Part shown: positions 17,538 through 27,127 of the stretch, piece after piece
Layout of the letters: the number at the start of each line of letters is the position of its first letter
Position numbering within the stretch: position 1 is the stretch's first letter
Assembly: GCA_029243245.1 (NCBI GenBank)
Contig: JAQWSK010000004.1
Span: 248,001 to 312,000 of the forward strand
Source of the DNA: Flavobacteriaceae bacterium
Lineage (GTDB): Bacteria; Bacteroidota; Bacteroidia; Flavobacteriales; Flavobacteriaceae
Direction of reading: 5' to 3'
DNA: 64,000 bases
Program-made: the position numbers and the translations under genes
Notes under the pieces: model-generated
Database searches by the model: none
Seen by the model: the letters and a program-made list of their open reading frames with translations, nothing else
What the model was told of the DNA's origin: nothing

Positions 17538-18043
17538 TGAGAGATTATTATTTAATTAGAAACTTTACAAAACCTTTTAAAATATTTTTAGTTAATTTCA
17601 TAATTGTACTTTCAATAGGTTTTTATACAGGAGTTTTCTTTGTTAGGCAGACTGAAAGTGATATCCCAAAAGGTATAGTAGAAAACTATAATGGTAATGA
17701 AGACATTGCTTTAATCCCCTCCGTCATGAAATTTAAGAAAGGAAAAAGGGAAATGCTAACAATAATTCATACCCATATCCTTTCAATTTCATTTATTTTC
17801 GTATTACTGGGAATTATGGTATGGGGTACTGAAATATCTATTTTTTGGAAGTCCTTTTTAACCATAGAGCCATTTATTTCATTGCTAACAACCTTTGGTG
17901 GAATTTATTTAATATGGCTTGGTTATGAATGGATATCATACCTTGTGATGATTTCAGGCTTTTTAATGATTATAACTTATTTGACAGAAACATTAATAGT
18001 GTTATACTCTCTATTTAAGCCCCCTATCAAAAATGTAGAATAA
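17537..18043 (+). CDS. four-TM membrane protein linked to the FMN-binding protein
   Basis: A 168-residue integral membrane protein that I cannot place in a named family. The start is ATG 17537, sharing one base with the upstream stop (TGATG), so translation is coupled. Hydrophobic segments lie at about 15-36, 75-97, 107-130 and 132-160. TM2 begins with His-Thr-His (residues 78-80), and a large periplasmic or cytoplasmic loop (37-72) sits between TM1 and TM2. Histidines at a membrane edge could bind haem or quinone, but that is only a guess. The operon position suggests it passes electrons to the FMN protein or anchors it. Confidence 0.65.
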   Translation: MRDYYLIRNFTKPFKIFLVNFIIVLSIGFYTGVFFVRQTESDIPKGIVENYNGNEDIALIPSVMKFKKGKREMLTIIHTHILSISFIFVLLGIMVWGTEISIFWKSFLTIEPFISLLTTFGGIYLIWLGYEWISYLVMISGFLMIITYLTETLIVLYSLFKPPIKNVE

Positions 18044-18053
18044 ATTAAATTTT

Positions 18054-18404
18054 TTATTTTCTAGCTTTTCTTATTTCAATAAAGTTTTTAATAAATGTTT
18101 TTAAAGCCCAACCTGAAGATAAAATCATAATAATAACTCTGAATATAGCTAAAGAATTTTGTTTTTCAATTGATCCAGTTAATGGCTTGATTAGCCCCAA
18201 TAGAATTATAAGCGTTAAAAGAACTGCCACATGAGCAAATAGTTTGTTCTCATTTTTAACACCACTATTAACTAATAATAAAATAAAACCTATAATTACA
18301 GGAATAAGAGCAGTTACTGCTCTTGGATCAGAATCAAAATAACCCCAAGCACCCATAGAAATTAATATAATTGCATTTATTAAACTGGCTATGTATGGTT
18401 TCAT
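18054..18404 (-). CDS. small four-TM membrane protein, function unknown
   Basis: A 116-residue protein made almost wholly of four hydrophobic helices (about 4-20, 29-46, 56-73, 81-101), with a basic C-terminus (EIRKARK). The N-terminal half has ILISMGAWGYF and VTALIPVIIGFILLL, a pattern seen in small conserved Bacteroidota membrane proteins of unknown role. It ends 10 bases from the convergent 4-TM gene and starts about 50 bases downstream of the ABC permease-peptidase gene on the same strand, so it may be the last gene of that unit. Confidence 0.6.
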   Translation of the reverse strand: MKPYIASLINAIILISMGAWGYFDSDPRAVTALIPVIIGFILLLVNSGVKNENKLFAHVAVLLTLIILLGLIKPLTGSIEKQNSLAIFRVIIMILSSGWALKTFIKNFIEIRKARK

Positions 18405-18455
18405 ATCTAAAAATTTTGGTTAAATTAATAATAAAAATTTATTGTTTATAATAAT

Positions 18456-21400
18456 TTAATCGAAAGAAATTGATTTAATATTATCATCAAAAACTCTATC
18501 GATTAAAATATGTCTTGGATCTATAGCAGCTTTTACCGGTAAAGAATCTACAATCATAGTGAAACTCATTAGAGAATCGATTATTTTAACTCTTTTTTGA
18601 TAAATCAAATTTTTCTCATCAGAGTCAGAAAAAACACCTATGTCTATCCATTCATTTAAACTCACCTTTCTCTCATTACCAATTGAATCTGCTTTTATTT
18701 TAGAAGCTTCGATTTCTATATTCACCTCATACTTTCCATTGTCTAATTGCTTTGCGATTGCTGATTTTAATCTATTATCGTAGAGAGTAATTTCTTTAAA
18801 CCAATCATCAATTAAGTAATTTAATGAATCTGGGACTTTTGATTCAAGTATCTCTAAGAAATTTAAAGAAGTGGGGTAGGGTGTTTTGTAACGATATATT
18901 TCTAAAAACTCTTTCATGGCATTATTTACTTTTTCTTCACCTATGTAATCTTGTAAAGCATATAAGATCACGCTACCTTTACCATAGTGAATATACCCTT
19001 GATTTTCCACTTTGTAGATTGGAAGCTCCTTTTCAAGCTCTCCAGAACGTCCCCTTAAATATCTATCATGATCATACTTTGTAAAATCTCTCATTTTCAT
19101 AGAAGTTTTTGACAAATTTTTAAGAGTCATTAAAGAAGAATACTCTGAAAATGCTTCACTTAAAAATGTTCCTCCTTGCATGTCTGCCCCAACTAATTGA
19201 TGAGCCCACCACTGATGAGCCATTTCATGAGCAATAACTGCATCAATTACATTATTATCTTCTTCATCTTCAAGATCTATTATAAAACCAAATGATTCAG
19301 AGTATGGCATTGTTCCAGGAAATGCTTGAGCAAAAGTCGAAAATCTTGGAAATTCAATAATTCTAGCTTGATTATGATAGTAGGGTCCAAAATTTTGAGT
19401 ATAATACTCAAGAGATCTCTCTACAGCATCCAACATCATCTCAATATTTACGGAGTGCTTTGAATCATAATAAATCTCAATATCAACATCTTCCCACTTT
19501 CTTTTTGCAACTTGATAATTAGCAGAAATAAAAGAATAAAAATTTTGAGAAGGGTGATCTAGTTTGTATTGATAATAATTTCTATTGTTTTCTTTCCATT
19601 TCTTAATTAATGAACCAGGAGCTATTGCTATTTGATCATTTGATGTTGAGATTATACTTTCAACATTTATATAATCAGAAAATCCCGCAGTTAAATAGTT
19701 TTTATCACAATTTGGACCACAATTAATTTCTAATTCCGGCATCCTCTCTTTTGGTGGTAAACCTAATTTCTTTCTTTTATTTTTATCACCTATTTCCTTA
19801 TTTGAATCATACCCAATATTGGCTAGTATTTCAAAATTATTTAAAAATGATCCATTTTTTACAATACTTGTTGTCTCTCCTCCATTTGAAAAGCCTTTAG
19901 TTATAAATTTGTTTTTTATTTCAACAACTACTGTGTCGCCTGGCAGCATTGGGGGATCAATTTTATAAAAATGAACTCCATGATCATCATTTTTGCTAAT
20001 TATAGATGCATTTGGAAAATTGAAACTTAAATCCCATTGTTTATTGATATTTAATAAAATACTATCGATAGGGATCACATGATTATTATAAACTGTTAAA
20101 AGCGCTAACACATCAGCCTTTTTCTTTATTGGAAAAATATCAATATTATACTTTGCATCAATAATTTTTGGAAACGGTAAATTTTCAAATTTTTTATATT
20201 TTTTCTCATAATCTACTGCAAGTTTTTCATATTCGTCTGACGATTTATATGTATTTAATATTTGAGTGTTATAAAAAACAAATGAGGCACTAAGAACCCA
20301 TAAGAATCCGTTTGCTAAAACAATAATTGAATATGATTTGCTGGTATTACCTTTTATACTTTTTAATCTTTCTTTAAAAGTTTTTTGAGTACCTCTGTTC
20401 CATACCATACCAGATAAAGTTAGCAGAAATGAAGCAAATAAAACCCAGTATAAATTAAACCAAAATACTCCAATATTACTAGGTCCAAATCCATTTAAAT
20501 CAGAATATATCATATAAGGGGAACTCCCTATTGATAGCATATTAGAGTTAACATCCATTATTAATAAAATAATATCAAATCCCAGTAGTAAAATCACAGA
20601 AACCATGTATCCAAGATATTTATGATTAACTATAACTTGAATCGATACAAGTGTTGCGCACATTGTTAAATAAACAGGAAACATATTATATAAATAGTCT
20701 TTAAAGTAAAGAGATAATTCGATGTTTGAGTAACCATTTATTAGTTGATAAATTATTGCTATTATAACTAGTATAAAATGGATAACAATGGAAAGTGAAA
20801 ACAGGGATAAAGTTTTTGCAAATAGTGGAATTAAAGTAGAATGAGGGGTAGAATCTATTACTTCATTTACATTTACATCTCTATCTCTCCAAACTAATTC
20901 ACCACTAAAAAAAACTAAAATAATTAGAACAAATAAACCCGACGATCCAGCTATATGATCAACCATGAAATAAGTGAGCGGGTATGATTTTAAGCCAAAA
21001 TATTCGTATCCTGAAGCAAGTCCTGCAATTAGTTGAATCATACTAAAAGCAAATAGTATTCTAAAGGTTACATGTTTATAAATACTATTCATGTTAAGTT
21101 TAAAAAAACTTTTAAAATGAAGGTATGTTGAATTACTATTAATTTGAACTTTTGGAGTGAGTTTCGGAGTGTTTAATATCTCTTGATTAGAATCATTTAT
21201 TTCAGATTTAATTTTCTTATTTTTTCTTTTCATAAAACTAAACCTTCTGTAAGATGCAATAAGAATAATGGAAGCAAATCCAGCCCAAATCAGTCTGTTG
21301 TAAAGAATTAGTCCAGAAAAAGAGGGACTAAGAGTATTTTTTTCTAATGGAGTATAGTATTTTGATGTAATATTATATGTTCCAATTCCAAAGGTGTCTA

Positions 21401-22034
21401 CTAAAGCTGCAATTGTTTCATTGTCAATATCAGAAGATAGCTCACCCGCTATTGAATAACCAACAAGAATTAACATGGCTCCAACAAAAGAAATCATAGT
21501 GTTTTTAAATTCTTGAGCTAATGAATATATGATTGCCCCTCCAATAAACATATTGGGTAAAATAAAAATAAAGTAGTTGTTAATAAAAGTTTCTAAATAA
21601 AATGGTCCAAACCGATCAGGTTCAATCCACCCCATTAATGGAGCAATTTTGGATCCAATAATGATTCCAAAAAACACACCTGTCAATGGTATGGTAGATA
21701 GTAATAAAGAAGCTGAAAACTTGCCCATGAAATAGCCAAATTTATCTATAGGTTTTGAAAAAATAATTTCATGAAAATTATTTTTATGATCTCTTAATGC
21801 AGAGTTGTTAAAAAATGCAGCTGCAAACAATAAACCAAACATCCCCATTATAAGTGAAAAAATAGTTATGACATTAGGAGCGTTTCGATAAACATTACCA
21901 ATTGATCCTCCAATAGTTACATTATCTGTAACACTAGCACCAAAAACTAGTAAGAAAACAATTAAAAAGAATAGGTAAAGCATAGGCTGCTTAAAACTAT
22001 ATTTGAGTTCTGATAAGAAAAAGTGCTTAAACAT
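18456..22034 (-). CDS. ABC transporter permease fused to M1-family aminopeptidase
   Basis: About 1192 residues. The N-terminal half is two six-TM ABC-2 type permease units (hydrophobic blocks at roughly 20-290 and 330-560). The C-terminal half is an M1 metallopeptidase domain with HEMAHQWWAHQ (His at about 936) and the downstream glutamate ligand in LSEAFSEY. The start is ATG 22034 (MFKHFF), because a frame extension to 22082 would run into the ATPase gene. The fusion is a known Bacteroidota architecture. The peptidase domain faces the periplasm if the usual topology holds. Role unknown, perhaps export plus processing of a peptide. It lies 10 bases downstream of its ATPase. Confidence 0.85.
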   Translation of the reverse strand: MFKHFFLSELKYSFKQPMLYLFFLIVFLLVFGASVTDNVTIGGSIGNVYRNAPNVITIFSLIMGMFGLLFAAAFFNNSALRDHKNNFHEIIFSKPIDKFGYFMGKFSASLLLSTIPLTGVFFGIIIGSKIAPLMGWIEPDRFGPFYLETFINNYFIFILPNMFIGGAIIYSLAQEFKNTMISFVGAMLILVGYSIAGELSSDIDNETIAALVDTFGIGTYNITSKYYTPLEKNTLSPSFSGLILYNRLIWAGFASIILIASYRRFSFMKRKNKKIKSEINDSNQEILNTPKLTPKVQINSNSTYLHFKSFFKLNMNSIYKHVTFRILFAFSMIQLIAGLASGYEYFGLKSYPLTYFMVDHIAGSSGLFVLIILVFFSGELVWRDRDVNVNEVIDSTPHSTLIPLFAKTLSLFSLSIVIHFILVIIAIIYQLINGYSNIELSLYFKDYLYNMFPVYLTMCATLVSIQVIVNHKYLGYMVSVILLLGFDIILLIMDVNSNMLSIGSSPYMIYSDLNGFGPSNIGVFWFNLYWVLFASFLLTLSGMVWNRGTQKTFKERLKSIKGNTSKSYSIIVLANGFLWVLSASFVFYNTQILNTYKSSDEYEKLAVDYEKKYKKFENLPFPKIIDAKYNIDIFPIKKKADVLALLTVYNNHVIPIDSILLNINKQWDLSFNFPNASIISKNDDHGVHFYKIDPPMLPGDTVVVEIKNKFITKGFSNGGETTSIVKNGSFLNNFEILANIGYDSNKEIGDKNKRKKLGLPPKERMPELEINCGPNCDKNYLTAGFSDYINVESIISTSNDQIAIAPGSLIKKWKENNRNYYQYKLDHPSQNFYSFISANYQVAKRKWEDVDIEIYYDSKHSVNIEMMLDAVERSLEYYTQNFGPYYHNQARIIEFPRFSTFAQAFPGTMPYSESFGFIIDLEDEEDNNVIDAVIAHEMAHQWWAHQLVGADMQGGTFLSEAFSEYSSLMTLKNLSKTSMKMRDFTKYDHDRYLRGRSGELEKELPIYKVENQGYIHYGKGSVILYALQDYIGEEKVNNAMKEFLEIYRYKTPYPTSLNFLEILESKVPDSLNYLIDDWFKEITLYDNRLKSAIAKQLDNGKYEVNIEIEASKIKADSIGNERKVSLNEWIDIGVFSDSDEKNLIYQKRVKIIDSLMSFTMIVDSLPVKAAIDPRHILIDRVFDDNIKSISFD

Positions 22035-22044
22035 ATTATGATTT

Positions 22045-22923
22045 TTATTGATTGTTTTTTTGAATGTTAGTAAAAAAAACATCTTCTAATGAAGGTTCAA
22101 TTTTTTTGAAGCTTTTATCCGGAGATTTATCATTTAGAATATGTATGACAGGTTTTCCTGCTATAAGTTTATTTGAAATTACATTATGACTTTCTTTGTA
22201 AGAATCAAGTTCCGTCTTGTTTATTTGTTTTTCAAAAACCCTACCTTTTAATGATTTAATACCATCATCAGGAGCACCACTAAAAACAATTTGTCCAAAA
22301 TTCATAATAGCCATTTGAGTACATAACTCTCTTACATCATCAACTATATGTGTTGAAAGAATGACGATCACATTTTCACCAACATCTGATATTAGGTCAT
22401 AAAAGCGATTCCTCTCTCCTGGATCAAGACCAGCAGTTGGTTCATCAACTATTAATACTTTTGGGTCACCAATTAAAGATTGTGCAATACCTATTCTTTG
22501 CTTCATTCCTCCAGAAAAACCTTTTACATTCTTGTTTCGTTTATCATATAAATTAACTTTTTGCAGCAAGTAGTCAACTAGATTTTTTCTTTCAGCTTTT
22601 GAAGAAACACCTTTTAAAGTTGCTATGTGATCTAACAATTGTTCAGCAGTTATTCTTGGATAAACACCAAATTCTTGAGGAAGATATCCTAGATGTTGAC
22701 GAAATTCTTTAGTGTTATTTAAAACATTTAAATCTTCGAAATATATCGATCCAGAATCGGCTTCCTGTAGTGTTGCTATGGTTCTCATTAAAGTAGATTT
22801 TCCTGCACCATTAGGCCCTAGAAGACCAAACATCCCACTTGAGATTTCAATAGAAACATCGTCAAGTGCTTTTAAATTATTTGAATAAGTTTTTGAAAGA
22901 TTTTTTAACGCTAAATGACTCAT
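22045..22923 (-). CDS. ABC transporter ATP-binding protein
   Basis: A 292-residue cytoplasmic ATPase. Walker A is GPNGAGKST (about 36-44), the Q-loop lies in GYLPQEFG, the ABC signature is FSGGMKQR, Walker B is VLIVDEPTAGLDPGE, and the H-loop is STHIVDD. A C-terminal extension of about 80 residues follows the nucleotide-binding domain. It is paired with the permease-aminopeptidase gene 10 bases downstream. A good promoter lies directly upstream (22949-22975). It is closest to the ABC-2 exporter ATPases of the NatA/CcmA type. Confidence 0.92.
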   Translation of the reverse strand: MSHLALKNLSKTYSNNLKALDDVSIEISSGMFGLLGPNGAGKSTLMRTIATLQEADSGSIYFEDLNVLNNTKEFRQHLGYLPQEFGVYPRITAEQLLDHIATLKGVSSKAERKNLVDYLLQKVNLYDKRNKNVKGFSGGMKQRIGIAQSLIGDPKVLIVDEPTAGLDPGERNRFYDLISDVGENVIVILSTHIVDDVRELCTQMAIMNFGQIVFSGAPDDGIKSLKGRVFEKQINKTELDSYKESHNVISNKLIAGKPVIHILNDKSPDKSFKKIEPSLEDVFFTNIQKNNQ

Positions 22924-22948
22924 AATAAATTATATTTAAAAAATGCTC

Positions 22949-22975
22949 CAAATATAGGTATTTAATGCTAAGCAA
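22949..22975 (-). promoter_or_regulatory. promoter of the ABC exporter operon
   Basis: On the minus strand, TTG (22975-22973) and TATATTTG (22956-22949) are separated by 16 bases, a nearly ideal Bacteroidota promoter. The predicted transcript starts about 20 bases before the ATG at 22923. Confidence 0.6.
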
Positions 22976-23034
22976 TAAGAGATTCGTGTTTTTGAGTTAT
23001 GATTTTTATATCTTTAAAGTAGAAATTTTAATAA

Positions 23035-24291
23035 ATGAAAAAAAGAACCTTTCTTAAAACCCTTGGCACTGTATTAGCGTCCCCTTTATTTATTTCATCT
23101 TCAAATCTTATAAATAGTGAAAAGGAAACAATTAATTATCCAGATTTTGATTCAGAGTTTTGGTATAAAATTAGAGAACATTATGAATTAACCCCTGATT
23201 ATATCAACCTGGAAAGTGGTTATTATAACATCATTCCCAAGCCTACGTTGTTAAAACATATCAAACATATAGAACGAGTTAATATTGAAGGTTCATTTTA
23301 TATGAGAAATAACCTATTAATTGATAAAAAGTCAATAACAAAAAGATTAGCACATTTTACTGGATGTAATTCTGATAGTTTAGTAATAACTAGAAATACA
23401 ACTGAATCATTAGATTTGATAATAGGTGGTTTTCCATGGACTGAAGGAGATGAAGCAATATATGCAGAACAAGATTATGGTGCTATGCAGGTTATGTTTG
23501 AGCAGGTATCTAAGCGTTACGGAGTCGTAAACAAAATAGTATCTGTTCCTAATCATCCGAAATCGGATGAAGAGATTGTCTCTTTATATCAATCTCAGAT
23601 AACTTCAAAAACAAAACTTATGATGGTTTGTCATATGATAAATATAACTGGACAAATTCTACCAATAAAAAAGATCTGTGATATGGCGCATAATCATGGA
23701 GTTGAAGTAATGGTTGATGGTGCACATTGTATTGGTCATTTTGATTTTAAAATAGATGATTTGAACTGTGATTATTACGGATCTAGTTTGCATAAATGGT
23801 TAGCGACTCCACTTGGTGCAGGTTTGTTGTATGTAAACCCTAAACATAGAGCTAAAATATGGCCTTTATTAGCTGATCACAATAATGATTTAAATGATAT
23901 TAATCGTTTAAACCATATAGGAACTCATCCGGTACATATCAATTTAGCCATTGATGATGCTTTAGATTATATTGAATGGATGGGCATTAAAAGAAAGGAA
24001 ACCAGATTAAGGTTTATTCAAACTTATTGGACTGAAAAATTAAGAGACTATCCTAATGTTATTTTAAACACTCCAAAAGATTCAAATAGAAGTTGTGGTA
24101 TTGCAAATGTTGGTCTTAAAAATATGTCTTCTAGAAATTTAGCTGAAAGATTACATGAAGACTATAAGGTCTTTACAGTGGCAATAAATTATGCAAATGT
24201 TAATGGATGTAGAATTTCTCCTAACGTTTTTACAACCATAGAAGAGTTAGATCATTTTATTGATGCAATCAAATCATTGAGCCAAGCTTAG
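23035..24291 (+). CDS. exported class V aminotransferase-fold PLP enzyme
   Basis: A 418-residue protein of the cysteine desulfurase / isopenicillin N epimerase-like class V family. MVDGAHCIGHFDF (about 235-247) carries the cofactor Asp and GSSLHKWLATPLGAG (about 257-271) the PLP Lys. The first 27 residues look like an export signal (KKRTFLKTLG then a hydrophobic stretch ending SSSN), similar to a twin-arginine signal with KR in place of RR. Cofactor-loaded proteins are often moved by Tat, so this is plausible. The reaction is unknown. It is transcribed alone, divergent from the ABC operon and convergent with the PHP gene. Confidence 0.8.
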   Translation: MKKRTFLKTLGTVLASPLFISSSNLINSEKETINYPDFDSEFWYKIREHYELTPDYINLESGYYNIIPKPTLLKHIKHIERVNIEGSFYMRNNLLIDKKSITKRLAHFTGCNSDSLVITRNTTESLDLIIGGFPWTEGDEAIYAEQDYGAMQVMFEQVSKRYGVVNKIVSVPNHPKSDEEIVSLYQSQITSKTKLMMVCHMINITGQILPIKKICDMAHNHGVEVMVDGAHCIGHFDFKIDDLNCDYYGSSLHKWLATPLGAGLLYVNPKHRAKIWPLLADHNNDLNDINRLNHIGTHPVHINLAIDDALDYIEWMGIKRKETRLRFIQTYWTEKLRDYPNVILNTPKDSNRSCGIANVGLKNMSSRNLAERLHEDYKVFTVAINYANVNGCRISPNVFTTIEELDHFIDAIKSLSQA

Positions 24292-24307
24292 CTATATAAT
24301 TTTGAAT

Positions 24308-25420
24308 TTAAATCGAAACTTTATAGGAAATTACGGCATTTTCTTTAGGACCAACTAGTGCATTTAAAACTCTGAAAGGAAGTATGACTCTTTTACGAAA
24401 CTCTTCAGTTTTAACTACTATTCTTTTTGCACTGTAAGGGTCGATTTCAATCATTTTACTATTTTCATGAAGATTATATTCGCCTAAATATTCAAGTTTC
24501 ATTTTGGCTGAACTATTGTTTTTAATAGTGAATTCAGCCAGTATAGTATTGGGCTTATATCCATTAGATGTAATGATCAGGTTTGAGTAAATTACAGGAA
24601 TTAAATTATTCTTACTTCCAATTAACAGATTATTAAACCATATAAAAGTTTTGGTGTTCAACAATGCTTTATGAATATCTTGATTAGACTTTGATTCAGC
24701 AATTACGAATGTAATAGGTCTGTGTCCACCCAATGAAATATTATAACTCCATTCTGTTAAACCATGAATATCTGAAGTCCCAAGAACAGTTAAATTATTT
24801 TCTAATGCTAATTGAAAAGCTTCCTCAGAAAAAGTATTTTCATTAACAACTTCAATACCGTGTAAAAGTTTATTTTTTATCAAATAAACATGATAAGGGT
24901 CTAATTTTGCAATTCCATCATTTCTTTGAGACACCCAATTAGGATGATTCCAAAAAACAAAAGCTCCTTGTTTGTTTGCTTCTAATATTCCAGATAATGA
25001 ATCTTTATGAAGTATTCTATTAGCATCTTTTATAAAAACAGCATTAATATGACCAGGAGACATTGACTTTGTAATTTCAGCTCCATTAATTATTTTTAAA
25101 TCAGAATCTTTTTTTCTATGAGACCTCGCTATTTCAAAAGATCTGTTTCTGTCTGGATTAGGTATGTCTTTCACATGAGGCTGATATTCTAGATGATCAG
25201 TTATAGCTATAAGATCTAGTAATTCTTTTTCAGCTTCGTCAACTCTTATATCAGGCCAAACACTTCCATCAGAAAAAACAGTGTGAATATGAAGATCTGA
25301 ACTAATTAAATATTTACCATTTGGAGCTTTGAAAAAAGAATTTATATTTTGAGAGAAACATTCAAAAGAAAAAAATAAAACTAAACCAACGTAAAAGTGA
25401 TTTTTAAATAAAGATGCCAT
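24308..25420 (-). CDS. secreted PHP-domain phosphoesterase
   Basis: A 370-residue protein with a signal peptide ending CFSQ (about 24) and a PHP metal-dependent phosphoesterase domain. DLHIHTVFSDGSVWP (about 42-56) supplies the first histidines, LIAITDHLEY (71-80) the Asp/His pair, then the glutamate in INGAEIT, FWNHPNW and GTSDIHG supply further metal ligands. The C-terminal 100 residues form a beta-sandwich-like tail. A periplasmic phosphodiesterase role is likely, as for Bacteroidota proteins called Sb-PDE. The substrate is unknown. It is convergent with the PLP enzyme and divergent from the amidase. Confidence 0.8.
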   Translation of the reverse strand: MASLFKNHFYVGLVLFFSFECFSQNINSFFKAPNGKYLISSDLHIHTVFSDGSVWPDIRVDEAEKELLDLIAITDHLEYQPHVKDIPNPDRNRSFEIARSHRKKDSDLKIINGAEITKSMSPGHINAVFIKDANRILHKDSLSGILEANKQGAFVFWNHPNWVSQRNDGIAKLDPYHVYLIKNKLLHGIEVVNENTFSEEAFQLALENNLTVLGTSDIHGLTEWSYNISLGGHRPITFVIAESKSNQDIHKALLNTKTFIWFNNLLIGSKNNLIPVIYSNLIITSNGYKPNTILAEFTIKNNSSAKMKLEYLGEYNLHENSKMIEIDPYSAKRIVVKTEEFRKRVILPFRVLNALVGPKENAVISYKVSI

Positions 25421-25503
25421 TTTAGTATGCTTTTATTGCTATTAAATATATTAATTAACTTTATTACTTGTTGATCATTAAAATTAAGTCAATTTAAAGT
25501 TTT

Positions 25504-27090
25504 ATGAAAATTTTTAAAGTATGTATTCTTAACATAATTTTTATTTTTTTAGGGTGCAACACTTTTCTGGAATCAAAAAAGAAAGATTTAAATGATTTTA
25601 AATATCTTGAGATTGATATCATTACATTAAATAAAGGATACTTAAGTGGTGAATATTCAATTGAAGAAGTAACCCAATCATACATAGATAGAATTGAAAA
25701 TATTGATAATAATGGTCCAATACTTAATTCAATTATAACATTAAATCCTGATGCAATTTCTATTGCTAAATCATTAGATGAAGAACTCAAAACAAAAGGT
25801 TCAAGAGGACATCTCCATGGTATACCTGTCCTTTTAAAGGATAATATTGACACTAATGATAAAATGCCCACAACTGCTGGGTCTAGGGCTTTAATGGACT
25901 CAAAACCATTAAATGATAGTAAGGTTGTTGAGAAATTAAGGCTTGCTGGTGCAGTTATTTTAGGTAAAGCAAATTTAAGTGAGTGGGCGAACTTCAGAGG
26001 TAGAAGGTCAACCAGTGGATGGAGTGGGGTTAATGGACAAACAAAAAACCCATATGTTTTATCTAGAAATCCATGTGGTTCTAGCTCTGGATCAGGAGTT
26101 TCAGTTTCAGCAAATTTAACTGTTTTAGCAATTGGTACAGAGACTAATGGATCAATTGTTTGTCCTTCTACGGTTAATGGTGTTGTAGGAATCAAGCCAA
26201 CAGTTGGTTTGATAAGTCGATCAGGAATAATTCCTATTTCTTATACGCAAGACACAGCTGGACCAATGGCTAGAAGTGTACAGGATGCAGCCATATGTCT
26301 TGGTTTTCTTACTGGAGTTGATGAAAATGATGATAAAACAAAGTCAAGTTTAAATCATGCCTATAAAGATTATATTCAGTTTTTGAATAAAAACGGATTA
26401 AATGGTAAAAGAATAGGAGTTTATTTAGGGCCTCTTGGTTCGAATGATAGGGTAGATTCTTTATTTAAAAGATCTGTGGAGTTAATAAAAAAAATGGGAG
26501 CAGAAATAATAGAAATAGAAACAGTTTCTTCTTTTGAAGCTAGAAGTCATTCATTTCAGGTTATGATTCACGAATACAAGGATGGATTAAATAAGTATTT
26601 TAAATCATTAGGTGATAATGCACCAATTAAAGATTTAGAGGAATTGATTGAATTTAATAAAAATGATACTATTGAGTTAAAATATTTTAATCAAGCCTAT
26701 CTGAAGTTAGCTCAGAATACAGATGGAATTAAAAGTAAAAAGTATTTAAACTCTTTATCAACTTTAAAGAGATTAAGCCAAAAGGAAGGTATTGATAAGG
26801 TAATGGATGAAAATGATTTGGACGCAATTATTGCTCCAACTGGTAGTCCTTCATGGTCTACAGACTGGTTTAATGGTGACAATTACCACGTATCGAGCTC
26901 TTCTCCTTCGGCCTGGGCGGGGTATCCAGTAATTTCTGTTCCGATGGGAAATATTCATGGTTTACCAGTAGGTATATCTTTTTTCGGAAGAGCATGGAGT
27001 GAGCCTACTTTAATTGAAATTTCTTATGCATTTGAGCAGTCATCTAAAGCTAGAATTATTCCTAAATTTTATCCAAATGATGAATATTAA
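25504..27090 (+). CDS. lipoprotein amidase, amidase-signature family
   Basis: A 528-residue amidase with a lipoprotein signal (FIFLGC, Cys 18), so it is anchored outside the inner membrane. The Ser-cisSer-Lys triad is visible: Lys about 112 in LLKDNID, the GSSSGSG loop (192-198) and the nucleophile Ser about 217 in TNGSIVCPS. SWAGYPVISVPMG near the C-terminus is also typical. It hydrolyses an amide bond in the periplasm, releasing ammonia or an amine. The substrate is unknown. It is 37 bases upstream of madL on the same strand, so its product may feed the transporter. Confidence 0.88.
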   Translation: MKIFKVCILNIIFIFLGCNTFLESKKKDLNDFKYLEIDIITLNKGYLSGEYSIEEVTQSYIDRIENIDNNGPILNSIITLNPDAISIAKSLDEELKTKGSRGHLHGIPVLLKDNIDTNDKMPTTAGSRALMDSKPLNDSKVVEKLRLAGAVILGKANLSEWANFRGRRSTSGWSGVNGQTKNPYVLSRNPCGSSSGSGVSVSANLTVLAIGTETNGSIVCPSTVNGVVGIKPTVGLISRSGIIPISYTQDTAGPMARSVQDAAICLGFLTGVDENDDKTKSSLNHAYKDYIQFLNKNGLNGKRIGVYLGPLGSNDRVDSLFKRSVELIKKMGAEIIEIETVSSFEARSHSFQVMIHEYKDGLNKYFKSLGDNAPIKDLEELIEFNKNDTIELKYFNQAYLKLAQNTDGIKSKKYLNSLSTLKRLSQKEGIDKVMDENDLDAIIAPTGSPSWSTDWFNGDNYHVSSSSPSAWAGYPVISVPMGNIHGLPVGISFFGRAWSEPTLIEISYAFEQSSKARIIPKFYPNDEY

Positions 27091-27127
27091 TTACATTAAA
27101 TAATTATTAAAACAATATATAGATAAT

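Noticed and set aside
25494-26195. 233-codon open frame antisense to the amidase gene
   Set aside because: The plus-strand amidase has all family motifs over the same bases, and the antisense protein has no recognisable feature.
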